NCBI GenBank assembly: GCA_036785705.1
Contig: JAWUZG010000337.1
Location: 310,001 to 374,000, forward strand
DNA length: 64,000 bases
DNA from: Acanthornis magna
Taxonomy: Eukaryota > Chordata > Aves > Passeriformes > Acanthizidae
Direction: 5' to 3'
The stretch's first letter is position 1, and each line of letters begins with the position of its first letter. Positions 11,870 to 24,100 of the stretch are shown piece after piece. Position numbers and translations under genes: made by a program. The notes under the pieces were generated by a model. It searched no databases. It was not told the origin of the DNA and saw only the letters and a list, made by a program, of their open reading frames with translations.

Positions 11870-12060
11870 GGCTGGAAAAGCCTTGTTTCCAATTGTTATG
11901 CAGAGCCGCGTGTCATCCCATTGCCGCAGACTGTGAGCTCGTGATAAGAGCTAATTGACTCGCAATTCCTTATTTGCATCGCATTTTTGATTCCTGGAAA
12001 TCAATGAGCAACCTGAAAGTCATGACATTATAGAGGTCAGTGTGTGCACACACACGCCAG
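11870..12060. promoter_or_regulatory. CNE-like block with octamer and TAATTG motifs
   Basis: It contains CCAATTGTTATGCAG (SOX-like ATTGTT), AGCCGCGTGTCATCCC, GCTAATTGACTCGCAATTCC (homeodomain core), the inverted octamer ATTTGCAT (11972-11979), and TCATGAC. Its unusual CpG retention and lack of repeats resemble deeply conserved non-coding DNA. It lies about 250 bp from the block at 11.43-11.64 kb, so both may form one regulatory unit. Confidence 0.4.
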
Positions 12061-12064
12061 CAAC

Positions 12065-13100
12065 CACAGAATTTGATTAGCTGAAATGGTGACAGGGTTT
12101 TTGTACATTTTTTTAGCTTTGATATGAAAAAGAGTTGGACAAGGTAGGTCTGGCTGAGAAGTGTTTGCTTATCATCTTTTTTTCTCTCTCATAAAACTGC
12201 CGGCAGTCTACTCAGGTGCCTTTAAAGCTTGTACTGCTGACAGCAGTTGGAGTTTCTGGGGAAGTGCTATGATGCTGAGGAAGCAAGTTTAATAATTTCT
12301 GACGTTGATCCTATGCTGGTTAAAGAATGTAGGATTTTCAGGACAAGCCTGAGAAAAGATAGGCCACTGAGGAAGATGCTCTACTACTAAAAACATGTGC
12401 TGAAAGCCTGAGGAGTAACTTTTTGTTCTTCCGGAACAGCAACTGTTGTTTCATGCTAAGCAGGAGTTCTGATGGAAATTCATATAGATTTTCAGGTTCT
12501 ACAAAGCCATATGAGGTATTTTGCATGAGTAATGATCACTGCGAAAAAGAGCCTTTCTGCAGTAAGCTTAAAATCTAGGAGTGTGAATCAAATATAATGC
12601 ACTGTACATACATCATCATAAGTGGTCTTGATACCCCAGAAAAAGTTTCTCTACACTGATCATTTTCATTAACAAGTTGCATGTGAGAAAGGTCAGTAAT
12701 CCTTGTTCACACAGGGTCTCTAAATTGTCTATTAAAGTGCCTGTTAACAGTGACATCTTTTTTGAGAGGGAAAAGGCACTTGTTTATGTCTTTTGTCACT
12801 AATATGCTGAATGAAGTATTGAACTGAATGGAATGAGGTGGTGTCAGGGGCCAATGATGAGAGAAAAAGAATTGACAAAAGAGAAGGAAATGATACAGAG
12901 AATATGGAAATAAGTAGAAAGCAGAAATCTGTGTGGAAATGGAAAAGTGATCAAGATATCTACAATTAATTCAGGCTAGGTGACACTGGGAAAAGGAGGC
13001 TTCAGAAATCTGCTACTGCATTTTTGTTTCTGATTTCTTTAAACACGTGTAGTAGAAGAAAAATATTGCCAAATACAGGAAAGGCTGAAAAGAAAGTAAA
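12065..13100. other. Unique non-coding DNA
   Basis: Short frames only. The last 200 bp before the GGAA array become purine-rich (GAGAAAAAGA, GAGAAGGAAA), which may be the source of the tetranucleotide repeat. Confidence 0.55.
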
Positions 13101-13105
13101 TCAAG

Positions 13106-13214
13106 GGGAAGGAAGGAAGGAAGGAAGGAATGGTGCGGAAGGAAGGAAGGAAGGAATGGTGCGGAAGGAAGGAATGGTGCGGAAGGAAGGAATGGTGCGG
13201 AAGGAAGGAAGGAA
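13106..13214 (+). repeat. Composite GGAA microsatellite / 18-bp minisatellite
   Basis: (GGAA)n blocks are separated by four TGGTGC interruptions, at 13131, 13157, 13175 and 13193. The spacings are 26, 18 and 18 bp, so the higher-order unit is GGAAGGAAGGAATGGTGC, and the 26-bp interval is one unit plus two extra GGAA. Each unit carries one CpG (GTGCGG). Both strands stay open across the array, giving spurious repetitive peptides. The nested structure points to unit-level duplication of an interrupted tetranucleotide repeat. Confidence 0.95.
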
Positions 13215-13219
13215 TTATT

Positions 13220-16200
13220 CTCTGGAAGTGGGTACATCTGTGTCTTGAACAACAAAAATCATGCTCTTTCTGACTCCACTTCCTTGACACCTGCAAGCAA
13301 ATGAAATATGTGCTAAAATGTCCAGTTATATGAAAATTGGTTTGGAAAGGGCAGCTAGAGTAAAATCTAAAATGAAGGCAGGAAAATAACAGAAATCATA
13401 AATAACAGGAAGTCATGACAGGGGCATAATCTTTTCCAGCCTTAATGATTTTATTATTTTATGAGATGTGGTAATACTATGTAAAAATAAGGCTCTCTGT
13501 AGAGTTGCCCAAAATAATATCTAGTAATCATTTGAGACATCCTATGTGGAATGGGTTGGTAAGTTGCAGACCTTACAGTGGTGCTGTAGCCTCGGGAGTG
13601 CTGGATTTCAGGGCGAATAAGCACAGGCAAAGCATATTGCATGCCTGTGGGCAGTAGAAACAAATGCTTCTTAGAGGTCACAAAGCCTCACAAAGAATCA
13701 ATCTGTAGATACACATGTGCATGTGCCATGCATGTGCCAAGATACACTTTGTGATAGAACACTGATAGTGCAGGGCAGTAATGAGGGGCAGCACTGTAGG
13801 ATTTAATTTGTTATTATTTTATTTTACAACCAAGTTAAATGTAGATGCATACTTGAATTTCTTAGGACCTGGAAGATTCTTCAGCCTGTGAAACCACATG
13901 ATGAGAAGGTGTTTTCCCTGCCAGGCAGGGCAGGTCTGGCTTCAGACATCTCAGAAGAACATCCTGGTTTGGTCTCTTTGCTGCTTCTGTCTCCTTCTGC
14001 TCTGTCTTCTTCCACAATGCATAGTGTGTTATGCTATGTCCTGTTGAGGAGCTAAACCATGTCCATTTAACAGTCACTGGGCATTGCCTGTTTGTCAAAT
14101 GTTTTAATCTGTGAACCAAATACGTGGAATGTGCAGTTAGCTTGCAGGAGTAGGTAGTCATAGGGGTTTACATGGGCTGATTGAGTGGGATTTTCGCCTT
14201 AGTTTTGCGGATGCTGTTGTATCATACCATGCTGCTTGTTTTCCAAAATTAAGCAGTATTTTAAGAAAAGAAAGGAAAGAAGCTTCCAGAAGAGTTTGAT
14301 TTAAAATTACTTCAAGAATCCTGAACTATTAGCCATTTCATATGGAGCAATGCTAATGTTGTGCAATATGCATTAAAAGGGGAGGGGAAGAATGAAATGC
14401 TTTCAAACAAATGACTAATGTGCACATTAGGACAAGTCTTCTTGCATCTTAGGCATTTTCACTTCTTACATTGTTATGACTACAAGTTCTACATTTATTT
14501 ACCACATAAAACTTTCATCTTTAGGGAATGAAAGATTTCCATATTAGCACAGCAGAAATTTCCTCAAAACTGTTATGATCTTACTTACTAATTAGGAAAA
14601 TATTTTTGATCCTATAGATTGAAGAGAGACCAGGAGGTTTTCCATCTAACTAACTAGCTGTTATGCAACATGTGTGTTAAAATATAAATAGTCTTTATAT
14701 CTCTCTAGTAATTTATTTGATACACAAGTATGAGTGTTATTACCTCATGTGCATGTAACGAAGAGTGTCTCATGTTTTCTTGAATTCTACGTCTCTGAAG
14801 CAGAGACACCTTTTTAGTAGAGCTACTGATTTTCATCAGCTATTCATAACAAAAATACAAACTGATTTTGTTTTTAATATGGAATAGTGATATTTCAGTT
14901 TATTTTTAAAATTTTTTAAAAATTAATTTTGAACAAACAAGATTTTCCCTGTTCTGAACAGTAAAAACCAAAATCTGAAAGTCATTTAATAGAAGGCATT
15001 CTCACACTGGTAGGAATGCATGATAAAATGATGTTACAGAAGAGTTTGTAAGAAGATGTAAAATTATATGGATAAGTAGAATATCATGGCAGCTAAGAGT
15101 ACCAATTTATATTATAGATTCTCCTGTGTTGAAACAGTAGCACAAGTTATTTTCATTCATTGCAAAATGAAAAGCCCACTCCCTAAGACAGAAATTCTTT
15201 TAAAGTTGCTCTGTGTGTTAAAGAGAATGTTGCAGTAGTGACCCCCTGAGTGCCACATGGGTCATCCTGAGCTCTCCCAGGGGATGCCCAACTCCAGCAT
15301 GAAAACAGAGTCCCTGCCTTTGCATGTGTTTAGCTGAAGAGCTTCACCACAAAGGCAAAGCTCTTCAGGTCAGTTCTGGTTGTTTTCAAGGCACTTGGAG
15401 AATCCTTCAGTCCCTGTTCTTACCTAGTGGCACTGGGGAGAAAGAGAGGGAAGACACTGTCTTGGTGCTGCTCCCTTGCTCTTCACTTCTTCCAAGGCAC
15501 TGCTGCTCAGCACTTTGCCCTGGTACCTCCAGAGGTCCTACTTACTGGTGAAGAGGGTCAGCAGTGCTATTTGCTGTAAGCTTCGCAGTATTTTTTTCTT
15601 TTTTTAAAATGAGTAAATAATGTATAGCATCACCAGCAGTGTTGTTCTAGCTTTTGTTGATCTCTGTATCTGATCTTCACCAGGCTGGGACATTTTGTGG
15701 GGAGGCAGAGAATGACACAAAAATGTTCTAGCAGTAGATGGTGAGCAAAGTCTGTAGCATGAAGCCATCTGTGGCTTCTCTCTTGTGGTGGCACGATAGA
15801 TCTGTTAAGGAGACTTTTGGAGGACTAGGAAGCTAGAATGGATTTTAATGATTTATTTTCTTTGAAGTGAGGTACTTGGCATTTGATGGTTTATGCAATA
15901 ATGAACAAAATTTTAATATGTTGCAGGTTGTTTTCTGACACTTTCCCAGGATAGATTGCATGTCAGGCCTTTTATACTGTAAATATTTAGGAATAGCAGT
16001 GTTTGAAAATAGAGACTTGGCTATTCTACTAGCTTCACAGAAGTTTTCTTGCTTAAAGCAAGCATATCAAAGGATGACAATTAGTGCAACAGAAACGAGA
16101 GTAAATATTTCAGTGTTAGGTGTTTGAGTACTATTGTTTTGTGTTGGTCTTCTTTGAAAAAAACTTCATTTGGTGAAACTGGAGGACAAAGTGCAGTGGG

Positions 16201-17840
16201 CAGTGAGTTGAGTGCTTTGCAGGGTACATCACTCAGAAGGAAGAGGGCACCTGGGCTGCCTCACAAAGCTGGAGGAGACAGGTGCTGACTTGACCTTTGG
16301 TGATTCCTTCTTAGTGTTCTTGGGTTGTTTTTGGTTTTCCGGGTGTGCTGCCAGGAAGACTCGAGAATGGACTTTGCACTGTCTCCATAAGAGAAACACT
16401 GTGCCTCTCCCACCTCTCAGTGACATTGTACTACCTCATTTTTAGCAGCTTACTAAAGCAGAGGTTTAGCCTCATCCTGGCATGCCAAAGATCCCTTCTA
16501 CTCTGTGATGTCTGTAAGAGACAGAGTTGGTCAAACACTGTGTGACCGAAACAAAGTTCTTGTGCTGCAACAACAGAGTGAGTCAAAATCTGCGTGTGGA
16601 AACTGTAATTCTCTCCCTTCCACTGGAGAGGTCATGTGGTTTTGAAGGTGCCTGCTCAGAAACCAATGTGACAGGTCCAAACCTAGTAAACCAGTGATGG
16701 TCTTTTTCACAAGATGTTTGCAATTTGGGGTAATTTTTTGTTACATGTTTTTCTAATCAGGCTTTACAAACAAAAGAATTTGAATTTACAAGCCTTTATT
16801 CTTTCATTCAATCCTCTTAATTTAAGTTGATTTTGACCTATTCCAACTCTATTAATGATAAAATTGAAGAGGTGTTTTTGGCTACTGTTCATAAATATAC
16901 AATGATCTACAGTGTTTTTTACTGAATAGAATTTGAATTTAAAATACCTAAAAGATTAGTATTGGAGTCACGTAATCTTATCTCAAATATCCCTTTCTTT
17001 AGTATGGGAGCTGGTTTCAACTTTTCTAATACTTAACCCTTTTGCCTTGTAAATAATGCATATGCACTATGTGACTATTAAGAATTTAGTCTATTGTCTC
17101 CTATTTTTCTAATTTATATGGTCTCCCTGATATGAAATGAAGAAGATTCTGGGCATATTCCCCCAGGACAGGAAAACTGCTAGTAGAATTCAATACTCTC
17201 TCCTACAGAAATTTGAATATATTTTGAATGCATTAAAATTGATCTTAAAAGGCAGCATTCTTTGTGGAAAGGTATCACTGTGCATTTGCAACAAGTTAAA
17301 AAAGTATTATTTATGTTCTAGAAGTTTGCTGTTAGCTTTCAACAGTCTTAAAACTCAGAAAATTACTTTCAGAAGTCATTCTGCAGTGTATTAGGATATC
17401 AATATAGCTCAGGTTTTACTTGTTGCAAATGTGATTCTTGATATCACTTTGCAAGCAAATGCACTGTGCCCAGGGCTACAGCATCCACTGAAAAATGCCT
17501 TCCTGGAGACTGCAAGGACACAGATGCAGTCTGGGCTGATTTCCAAGCTACTATGTCTGAAAATTCACCACATCACCTCTGCCAGCTCCTCTGTTTTTTG
17601 AAGGGATGAACTGAGGGGCACTGGGCATCCCACAATTGTGTATGGTGTTCCGTAGGTAGTTTTTTCAAAAGTGTAAAATTTTTGAAGTAAGGAAATCCTC
17701 CCTTGAGTCTCAGGCTGGCATACCATTTATGTACAAGTAAATAATGTGCAGCCTTTCAAAGGCAACACAAATCGTGAGTAAAAAAATTACCTATCTGTGT
17801 GAAGATTGATAGAGTAGGCATCGAATTTTGTTCTGTAAAA
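13220..17840. other. Unique AT-rich non-coding DNA
   Basis: No repeat family was identified. A short alternating CATGTGC/GCATGTGCC motif run lies at 13713-13739. Frames reach 99 codons at most (minus, 14161-13862), without a recognisable domain. Confidence 0.55.
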
Positions 17841-17889
17841 ATGCCAATAAAGATGGAAGGTGAGTCAAGCTGCTTTATACACCACCCCC

Positions 17890-17906
17890 AAAAAAAAAAA
17901 AAAAAA
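17890..17906. repeat. A17 homopolymer with AATAAA 38 nt upstream
   Basis: Seventeen A follow ACACCACCCCC. An AATAAA hexamer lies at 17846-17851. That order resembles the 3' end of a poly(A)-tailed retrocopy, but no recognisable transcript sequence lies upstream. Confidence 0.8.
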
Positions 17907-17909
17907 GTT

Positions 17910-18695
17910 AAATAGACCTAAATGAAACCCTAAACTGCTCTAGGTGTATTAATATAAAATGGTAAAGTCATACAAATGGAGCAACATATCTGAGACAAGA
18001 CTGTGTATAATAGTAGTTTTCTGAATAAAATAGCAATAATGCCAGATTCTTATAGACCGTTATTCACAATCTAGAAGATAACTTTCTAAATATTTTTAGT
18101 TTACAGCATATAAATAAATCAAAGAGTAAAATAATTGTATGTCAGACCATATGCTATCAAAGTATTTTACTGTGTAAGGGGCCTTAGAGATCCTGTATCA
18201 CTTAATCATTTCATAAATATAGGTTTTCATTGAATATGAAATGTATACACAGTAAAGGTGAGTAATATGAATAGTACCAAAGTGACACATCCTGCAGTAG
18301 TAAATAATCCAGATAACTAAATTGATATACTCAGGGATACTTAACTGGCACATTTTGAGTTGTATTGAACAGTTACATGTATGGCAGTGTAGTGTATCTC
18401 TTATTAGAGGTGGACTTTGACTCTGTTTCCACCAGTTACAATTTATTAAGTTGAAGAGTGACTACTTCTAAACTCAGCTAATTAATTATTAGCTTAATAC
18501 TTGGCAGTGTTGTTACTTTGCAACAGGCTCTAAATCCAAGTTATTTATGATGGTAGTTCAGGCACTGCAAGGGATCAGTTTTCATGAGCTCTGAGTTACT
18601 GGGGTTTGTGGATCAGCACACACTCAGTCATGTACTCAGTAAGAAGAAAGGAAAGCGGAGCAGAGATGAGGAAATAATTGTGAAAGAATGTGGCT
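17910..18695. other. Unique AT-rich non-coding DNA
   Basis: Very AT-rich, with no frame above 60 codons. A donor-like AAAG|GTGAGTAA at 18259 lacks a nearby acceptor. Confidence 0.55.
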
Positions 18696-18699
18696 CCCA

Positions 18700-18970
18700 C
18701 CATGGTGCAATGGCAGCAGGAATTATATCAGGCACACAAAATTAGCATCTTCATTTTTAGAGGCAAAATCCTATTTTACAATCACAATTACTTTCAGCAG
18801 GGGCGTGAATGTGCATGAATTTATGGTTGGATCAGGAGTCCCACATGCCATGCAATCCTAGGCTCTTTAATTGGGACTTGCACAGAGAAATCGGAGCATC
18901 TGTGCTAAATTTTACTGACATTATGCTATCAGGAAACCCAGGCATCTGATTTAGTGCCATAACTTTAGGA
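18700..18970. promoter_or_regulatory. CNE-like block
   Basis: Non-repetitive sequence with AAAATTAGCATC, TTTTACAATCACAATTAC, GTGCATGAATTTATGG, CATGCCATGCAATCC, CTTTAATTGGGAC and GACATTATGC: many homeodomain/POU-like cores in 270 bp. No reading frame or splice pair is visible. Confidence 0.3.
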
Positions 18971-19024
18971 ACTGAACCCCTCCTTCCTATATATAGCCAA
19001 AAATCTGAACAGACAATCTACACA

Positions 19025-19180
19025 TACGGTGCCACATCTTGATTCTGCCTTAATTTAATGAAATGGTGTATTTAGAATTAAGTGATGGCAGAGTTTGGCC
19101 CATCATTTAGCCAGTGTTGTTATGAGTAATGGAAAGTGGCAATTATAAGCCTGTCCTGCAGGGGAATTTTGGGTTTCATG
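19025..19180. promoter_or_regulatory. CNE-like block, possibly continuous with the preceding one
   Basis: CCTTAATTTAATGAAATGG, GAATTAAGTG, CCATCATTTAGCC and GGCAATTATAAGCC give repeated ATTA/TAAT cores in non-repetitive DNA. The evidence is weaker than for the 11-12 kb pair. Confidence 0.25.
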
Positions 19181-19184
19181 TGAA

Positions 19185-21085
19185 AGATGCTGGGAGGAGG
19201 AAGCTGTGGGGCTGGGGGAGGGCACATAGGCTGCTTCCAGCTGGTGTGAAGGGCTGATCTGCTGTGCATTCATTGCCCCTTGATTTTGTCACAAGCAAAC
19301 TTGTTCAAATAGGTTTTCAAAGAAAACCAGAAAATGGGTCTGTCTTAAGCTCCAGTGTTTCTATCCTCTGAAACTCTCCTTTCTTTTTCATCACCTTCCT
19401 TCAGAGGTGAGCCATAATTAAGCTAAAAATAACAAAGCTGCTTCAGATTTTATCTCCTCTGGTGTCTCACTGCACCTGAGAGGTTAAAGCATTTATTTTA
19501 CAAAAGAAACCCACATACAGAAAATTTTGGTTTTGTTTTGATGTTATGTGTACTGATGATCATGAATGAACATATTTTATGAGTATTAAATATTGCAGGC
19601 TAGGTTCAACCATAATAATTGGTAAGTTTCCTGGAATTGCATGAATATATAATGAATTTTTATTAGACTTAATAAAAAAATTGAAGGAAATTTTATGCAT
19701 AGATATGTATCCAGAATTTTATTAAAAATGTAAATGCATTATAAAGCAGTAAAAGACAATAATGTCTACCAAAAATATATATTACAATATTTTGTTTTGG
19801 ATAGTGTTAATTTGTGTCAAATTCAAGCAATTGATAATTCTGTTTTTTTCTCTTTTTTTTTATTGAAGCTGATTGTGGGTGGACTAATTTACTCTTGGGA
19901 CATGAGTACCTGTCCAGGAGAGCTCTGGGGGACGTTTCGCTATCAAGTCCCTCAGTTGCATTCCTAAATTCAGGTGAAGATGAATCTGTCTTCTGTCTTG
20001 TCTTTCCTTTTCGGCTTGAGCAAGTCTTGCTGCAAGTGAATGTGTTAAAATAGAGTAAAAGAGGAGGCATGAAACTGATTTTTATCCCCAGGCTGTAGTC
20101 ACATGTCACAGATCAAGGTTATAAGAAACTGTGGGCTTCAGTATGGCAGGGAGCAGACACTGCTGTGGCTCCTGTAGGTTCTGTTCCTATGGGGGAAATG
20201 ATCAGGCTTGGTCCTTCAGCCTGTCTCAGAGAGGAGTTCTGTGTGTCATTGCGCTCACACATTGTACAGAGCCCTGTCCTTAGGACATCATTTTAACATG
20301 AACTCTTTGATTTCTTACACAAAAAATTTAGGAGCCGTGCGATCGGTATTTGCGTAATCTAGGTTTTATATTTCAAATAAGAAAATGTTAGATGGATGTG
20401 ACCAAAAGGCAGCTTTAGCCAGTCTTGCCATCTGAGCACCCCTCAGCCCCACCGCTGTTTGGCTGCAAAACACATGTCACAGAGTATGGTCGTGTCCAGT
20501 GAGCCCATGCCCTGGGCTCCCCAGAACTGGAGAATGGAAATGACAGATTCCTGTTAGGGCCAGGTCCAGTTTGGTTTTTGCATTCAACCAAGTTTACAGC
20601 AGACACAGAATATTCCTGTCATATATCCTGTTCCTTCTATCCCCCTCCATGTCTCCTTTCCCAAGACCATAGAGTGGAATAGAAGATACATTGATTTCTT
20701 GTTCTTGCTCTGTAAAAGAAGTAAAGCCCAGCACCTTAACAGGCTTCAACTGTCTGAAGCTACTGCACACATCTTTAGTGTCAGCATTTTATTTTTGCAA
20801 ACAAAAACAAAGTCTAAAAAAACCCCATGTGATTTTGAAGCATTAAAAATGCCTTTTTCTTTCCCCTTTTAAAACAAAGCATTAAATAAAATAAAAAGAG
20901 ATTCCAAACCCGAATGTCCTGCTGCTTTTAGAAAATTCATCTCAAAATCCCTTTGAGTGTAACGAATTAATAGAGCATGTAGCTGTTTAAACTTAAGGTG
21001 GGGATACAGATGCCTTAAATCACAGAAACTAAAGACAGAGCAGACTTTACAGTATTTAAACTTCTGCATGTAAAATGATGCCATT
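19185..21085. other. Unique non-coding DNA
   Basis: A donor-like ATTG|GTAAGTTT at 19621 and a T-rich acceptor-like tract near 19850 do not form a sensible exon. The minus frame 20109-19807 (100 codons) is lysine- and serine-rich, with no recognised family. Confidence 0.5.
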
Positions 21086-21089
21086 GTTG

Positions 21090-21153
21090 CTTGTAAATAT
21101 GCCAAAAGCCTCCTGTAGTGTCTTGTAAATATGCTAAGAATCCCCTGTAGTTA
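21090..21153. repeat. 32-bp tandem duplication
   Basis: CTTGTAAATATGCCAAAAGC..CCTGTAGTGT (21090-21121) is followed directly by CTTGTAAATATGCTAAGAAT..CCTGTAGTTA (21122-21153). The two 32-bp copies differ at a few positions, so this is a fairly recent local duplication. Confidence 0.85.
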
Positions 21154-21159
21154 ATTCTC

Positions 21160-24100
21160 CCACTACTGTTATAAATGAGAGCAAAGAAAATGTATTTCTT
21201 ACATTATAGCCTCATTTCCCAGGTGTAAATCTGCTGTTTTGTTTGGCATTACCAGCTCTGCTCCTTGACTGACAGGTTTCAAAGTTTGCCATAATTGTGA
21301 GCTGTGCTCTCATTCACTGTGCTTTAGAATCAGCAGGGAGTGGTACTCTGTGCTGTTTTCTCAAAGAAAGGGCATTACAGTGGCAGCATCTAATAAATCC
21401 TGAAAGCATCCCCCCCTCTCTTGGTATCTTTCAAATTCCTGTAATAGCACCATTTCCTTTCCGTTGAAGCATCATAGTCTGAGCTGTGGTAATTATAATT
21501 GTCTTAGAACTCCCATTATAAACCGGAGTTTCTCTGTGTTATGGAAAAAATGGTGTAAGTAGGCCTGACACACTGTCTATCAAATGCTATTCTGTGCTTG
21601 CTTCCTAATATTCATTCCAGGAGCAAAACAGTACAGGTAGAAAATGAGAAAAACTCCAGGAAATCCTGGTTAGCTACAGTGAAAGAGGGGCTGGCATACA
21701 AGTGCTGCACTGGAGAAAAGGTGCCAGGGCACCTTTTCATGGCCTGCCAAAGCATCACTCAGCGGCAAAGTCATGTAAGGGTCGAAGTCTGAGCAGTGCC
21801 ATGGAGGGGCTGCTCACAGCACAAGGTGCTTTCCTTCAGGGGCTGCTTTTCTCCAGGGGTCTGCTCTGGTCCAGTCGAGAGTCCTGTCCTGGGTGCAGCA
21901 GCCTCGTGGACCTGGACAGATGCTGCTTGGGGTACTCTGATGCTACATGGGCTATTCTGGGGGAGGGTCAGAACAAACATCATGAGCCTGAGCCAGCTCC
22001 TCAGTTTGCAAAACGAGATTGTGCTCCAGCAGCACAGACCACAGACCTTTCTGGTCTCTCCCAGCAGGGACCAATTCACAGGACAGATACACAGTGATAA
22101 AATTGGTTTTCAACTTTGTGTTTCACTGAGATTTGGGACGGAGGCAGAAGTATTTAGGGTCAGTTTGGGGTTCAGAAAAAAATGAGTAAATATTGCATTT
22201 TCATTGTGCAAATCTGATTTTCCCACTGATTGCAGAGCCAGCTGTAAGGTACATCATTAAAATACTAATTCAGAAGTCATTTATGATGTACTAAAACTGG
22301 CATACCCCTATTGAGTAATGTACTGCAGTCAGTAGAATTTATCTGAAATGATGCCATGTTCTGAAGAGGGACACTGTTTGGTCAGATCTCTCTGTTTAGT
22401 CTTTAATCATTCTTCTTTTCTTCTTGAAAAATCTGCTGCAACTGTTGAGATTCAGTTTCCTGTATTTTCCTGACTGCTCTCTGTTTGTTTCACTGTATGG
22501 TTGAAAATTTATTATTTTAGACAAAATGTATTATTTTATTGTCTTGTTTGGTGTGTAAGATCCTGAGTACTTGGACAGACCTCAGTACTACCACCCTAAC
22601 AATCCTGTAGGTTCTGCTAAAATAGGATCATATTTCTCTTATTATGTTCTTCAATGTGAAAAGCATAGTTTACATGCCTATTTAAATACCCTCTTTCTGC
22701 TATTTATTATTTTATGTGCTGTTTTTCACCTTTCGGCACGAGCCAATATAATTGCCTTTATGTACTTTCAGGTGAAGAATGATTTACTCACCAGACCAAA
22801 AAAAAAAGTTATTGGGCATAAATAAGTTCTGAGTGTGTCCCAACATTCTTGTATTTATTGCAAGTTCAAGAGAGAGTGCTACCTAGTTTGAGAGCAATTC
22901 TTTGCAGAAAATAGATTGCAAAAAGTGCAGCATGTGTCTAGAGAGTTTTCAAAACCACAATTCTATTTGTGGTGCAAGGAACAAAGAACTGTGAAATACA
23001 TGGTAAAACATAATGCACAGTGATTTTTACATACCAAAGGTGCTGACACGTACTAAAAGACACATGTGCTAACAAAGACCTGAATGTTAAAGGTCTGTTT
23101 AAAAGCTGAATTAAATTCTGAATAGACTGGAAATACTCAGAAATATATTTTAAGGGTTTAAAACATGAGACATTATGTCTTTCTGCTTCCTTTTTCTTTT
23201 GTGTCAGCTGGGCTTTATTTGGTTTTTTTTTTACCCTCTATTGGGTTCTGTCAGTTTTCTAGAAAGTACTTCTATAATGAGGTATCTGTAAAAATTTTGC
23301 TAGCTTTATTTAACTCCTGTAACTGATTACCCAGACCTTGGTGCAGTACATTATTTCACCACGGGTTAAGCTGTTATTGTCCAGCAGTCTCTACTCATAC
23401 TTCTTCCTGCTTCTATATAACACCTCTGTCAAATGTTCTGTTTAATGTTTAGTGCAGTATGTTGGATGGCTTTGTAGTGTTTTCTCTCTAGAGCCTTAAA
23501 CGTATCGCTAGAGAGGTGTCAGTATTGCAAAAATGAAATTTTGAATAGTTCATCTCATTTTGTCTGGAGTTTTGTTATAGCTTCAATTCAGTCTGGTCTG
23601 CATGGGAAGTCCCAACTAATTTTCTTGGTATTTTTTCATTAGTTGATAAAAGAAAACAACCAGACAGTAAACTTGGCAGAAATGATGATTTTTTTTTAAT
23701 TGGAGAATGGCTGGCTTTGAGGTTCGTTTTTTCAGGACTAGTTAGAGAAAGTCCTTGAACTCCACAAGCTTTATTCGTGTGTCACTGTACTAATTTCTGA
23801 ACAGGTTCTTCTACAGCTCTTCCCATTTCTTCCTATTTCTTCCTAGTCTTGTCCCACTGGAAGTCACTTGAATCTCAAAACCATAGCAAAACCAGATTTT
23901 TCATCTGAATTGTGTTTCCCAAAATATGTGGAGTCTTGTGATTGAACAGTGCTAGTTAATAAAGATACTGTTGGGTTTAGAATCCAAAATCTTTGAAATT
24001 TGAAATATTTGAGCTTAGGTGCTTTCCAATGTATAAATATTGATTCTTAGTACACACTGGAACAGTCAAAAGTAAAGGTTGATGTTAAGAAAATGAATGA

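Noticed and set aside
13013..13296. Repetitive peptide frames rich in LPS/FLP or RKEG
   Set aside because: They are translations of the GGAA composite satellite.
13713..13739. CATGTGC-type repeat run as a functional dyad
   Set aside because: Short alternating purine-pyrimidine repeat; no consistent arm symmetry.
21702..22185. Three overlapping frames (131, 129 plus; 102 minus)
   Set aside because: Openness in several frames and on both strands reflects a GC-richer patch; no recognisable protein.
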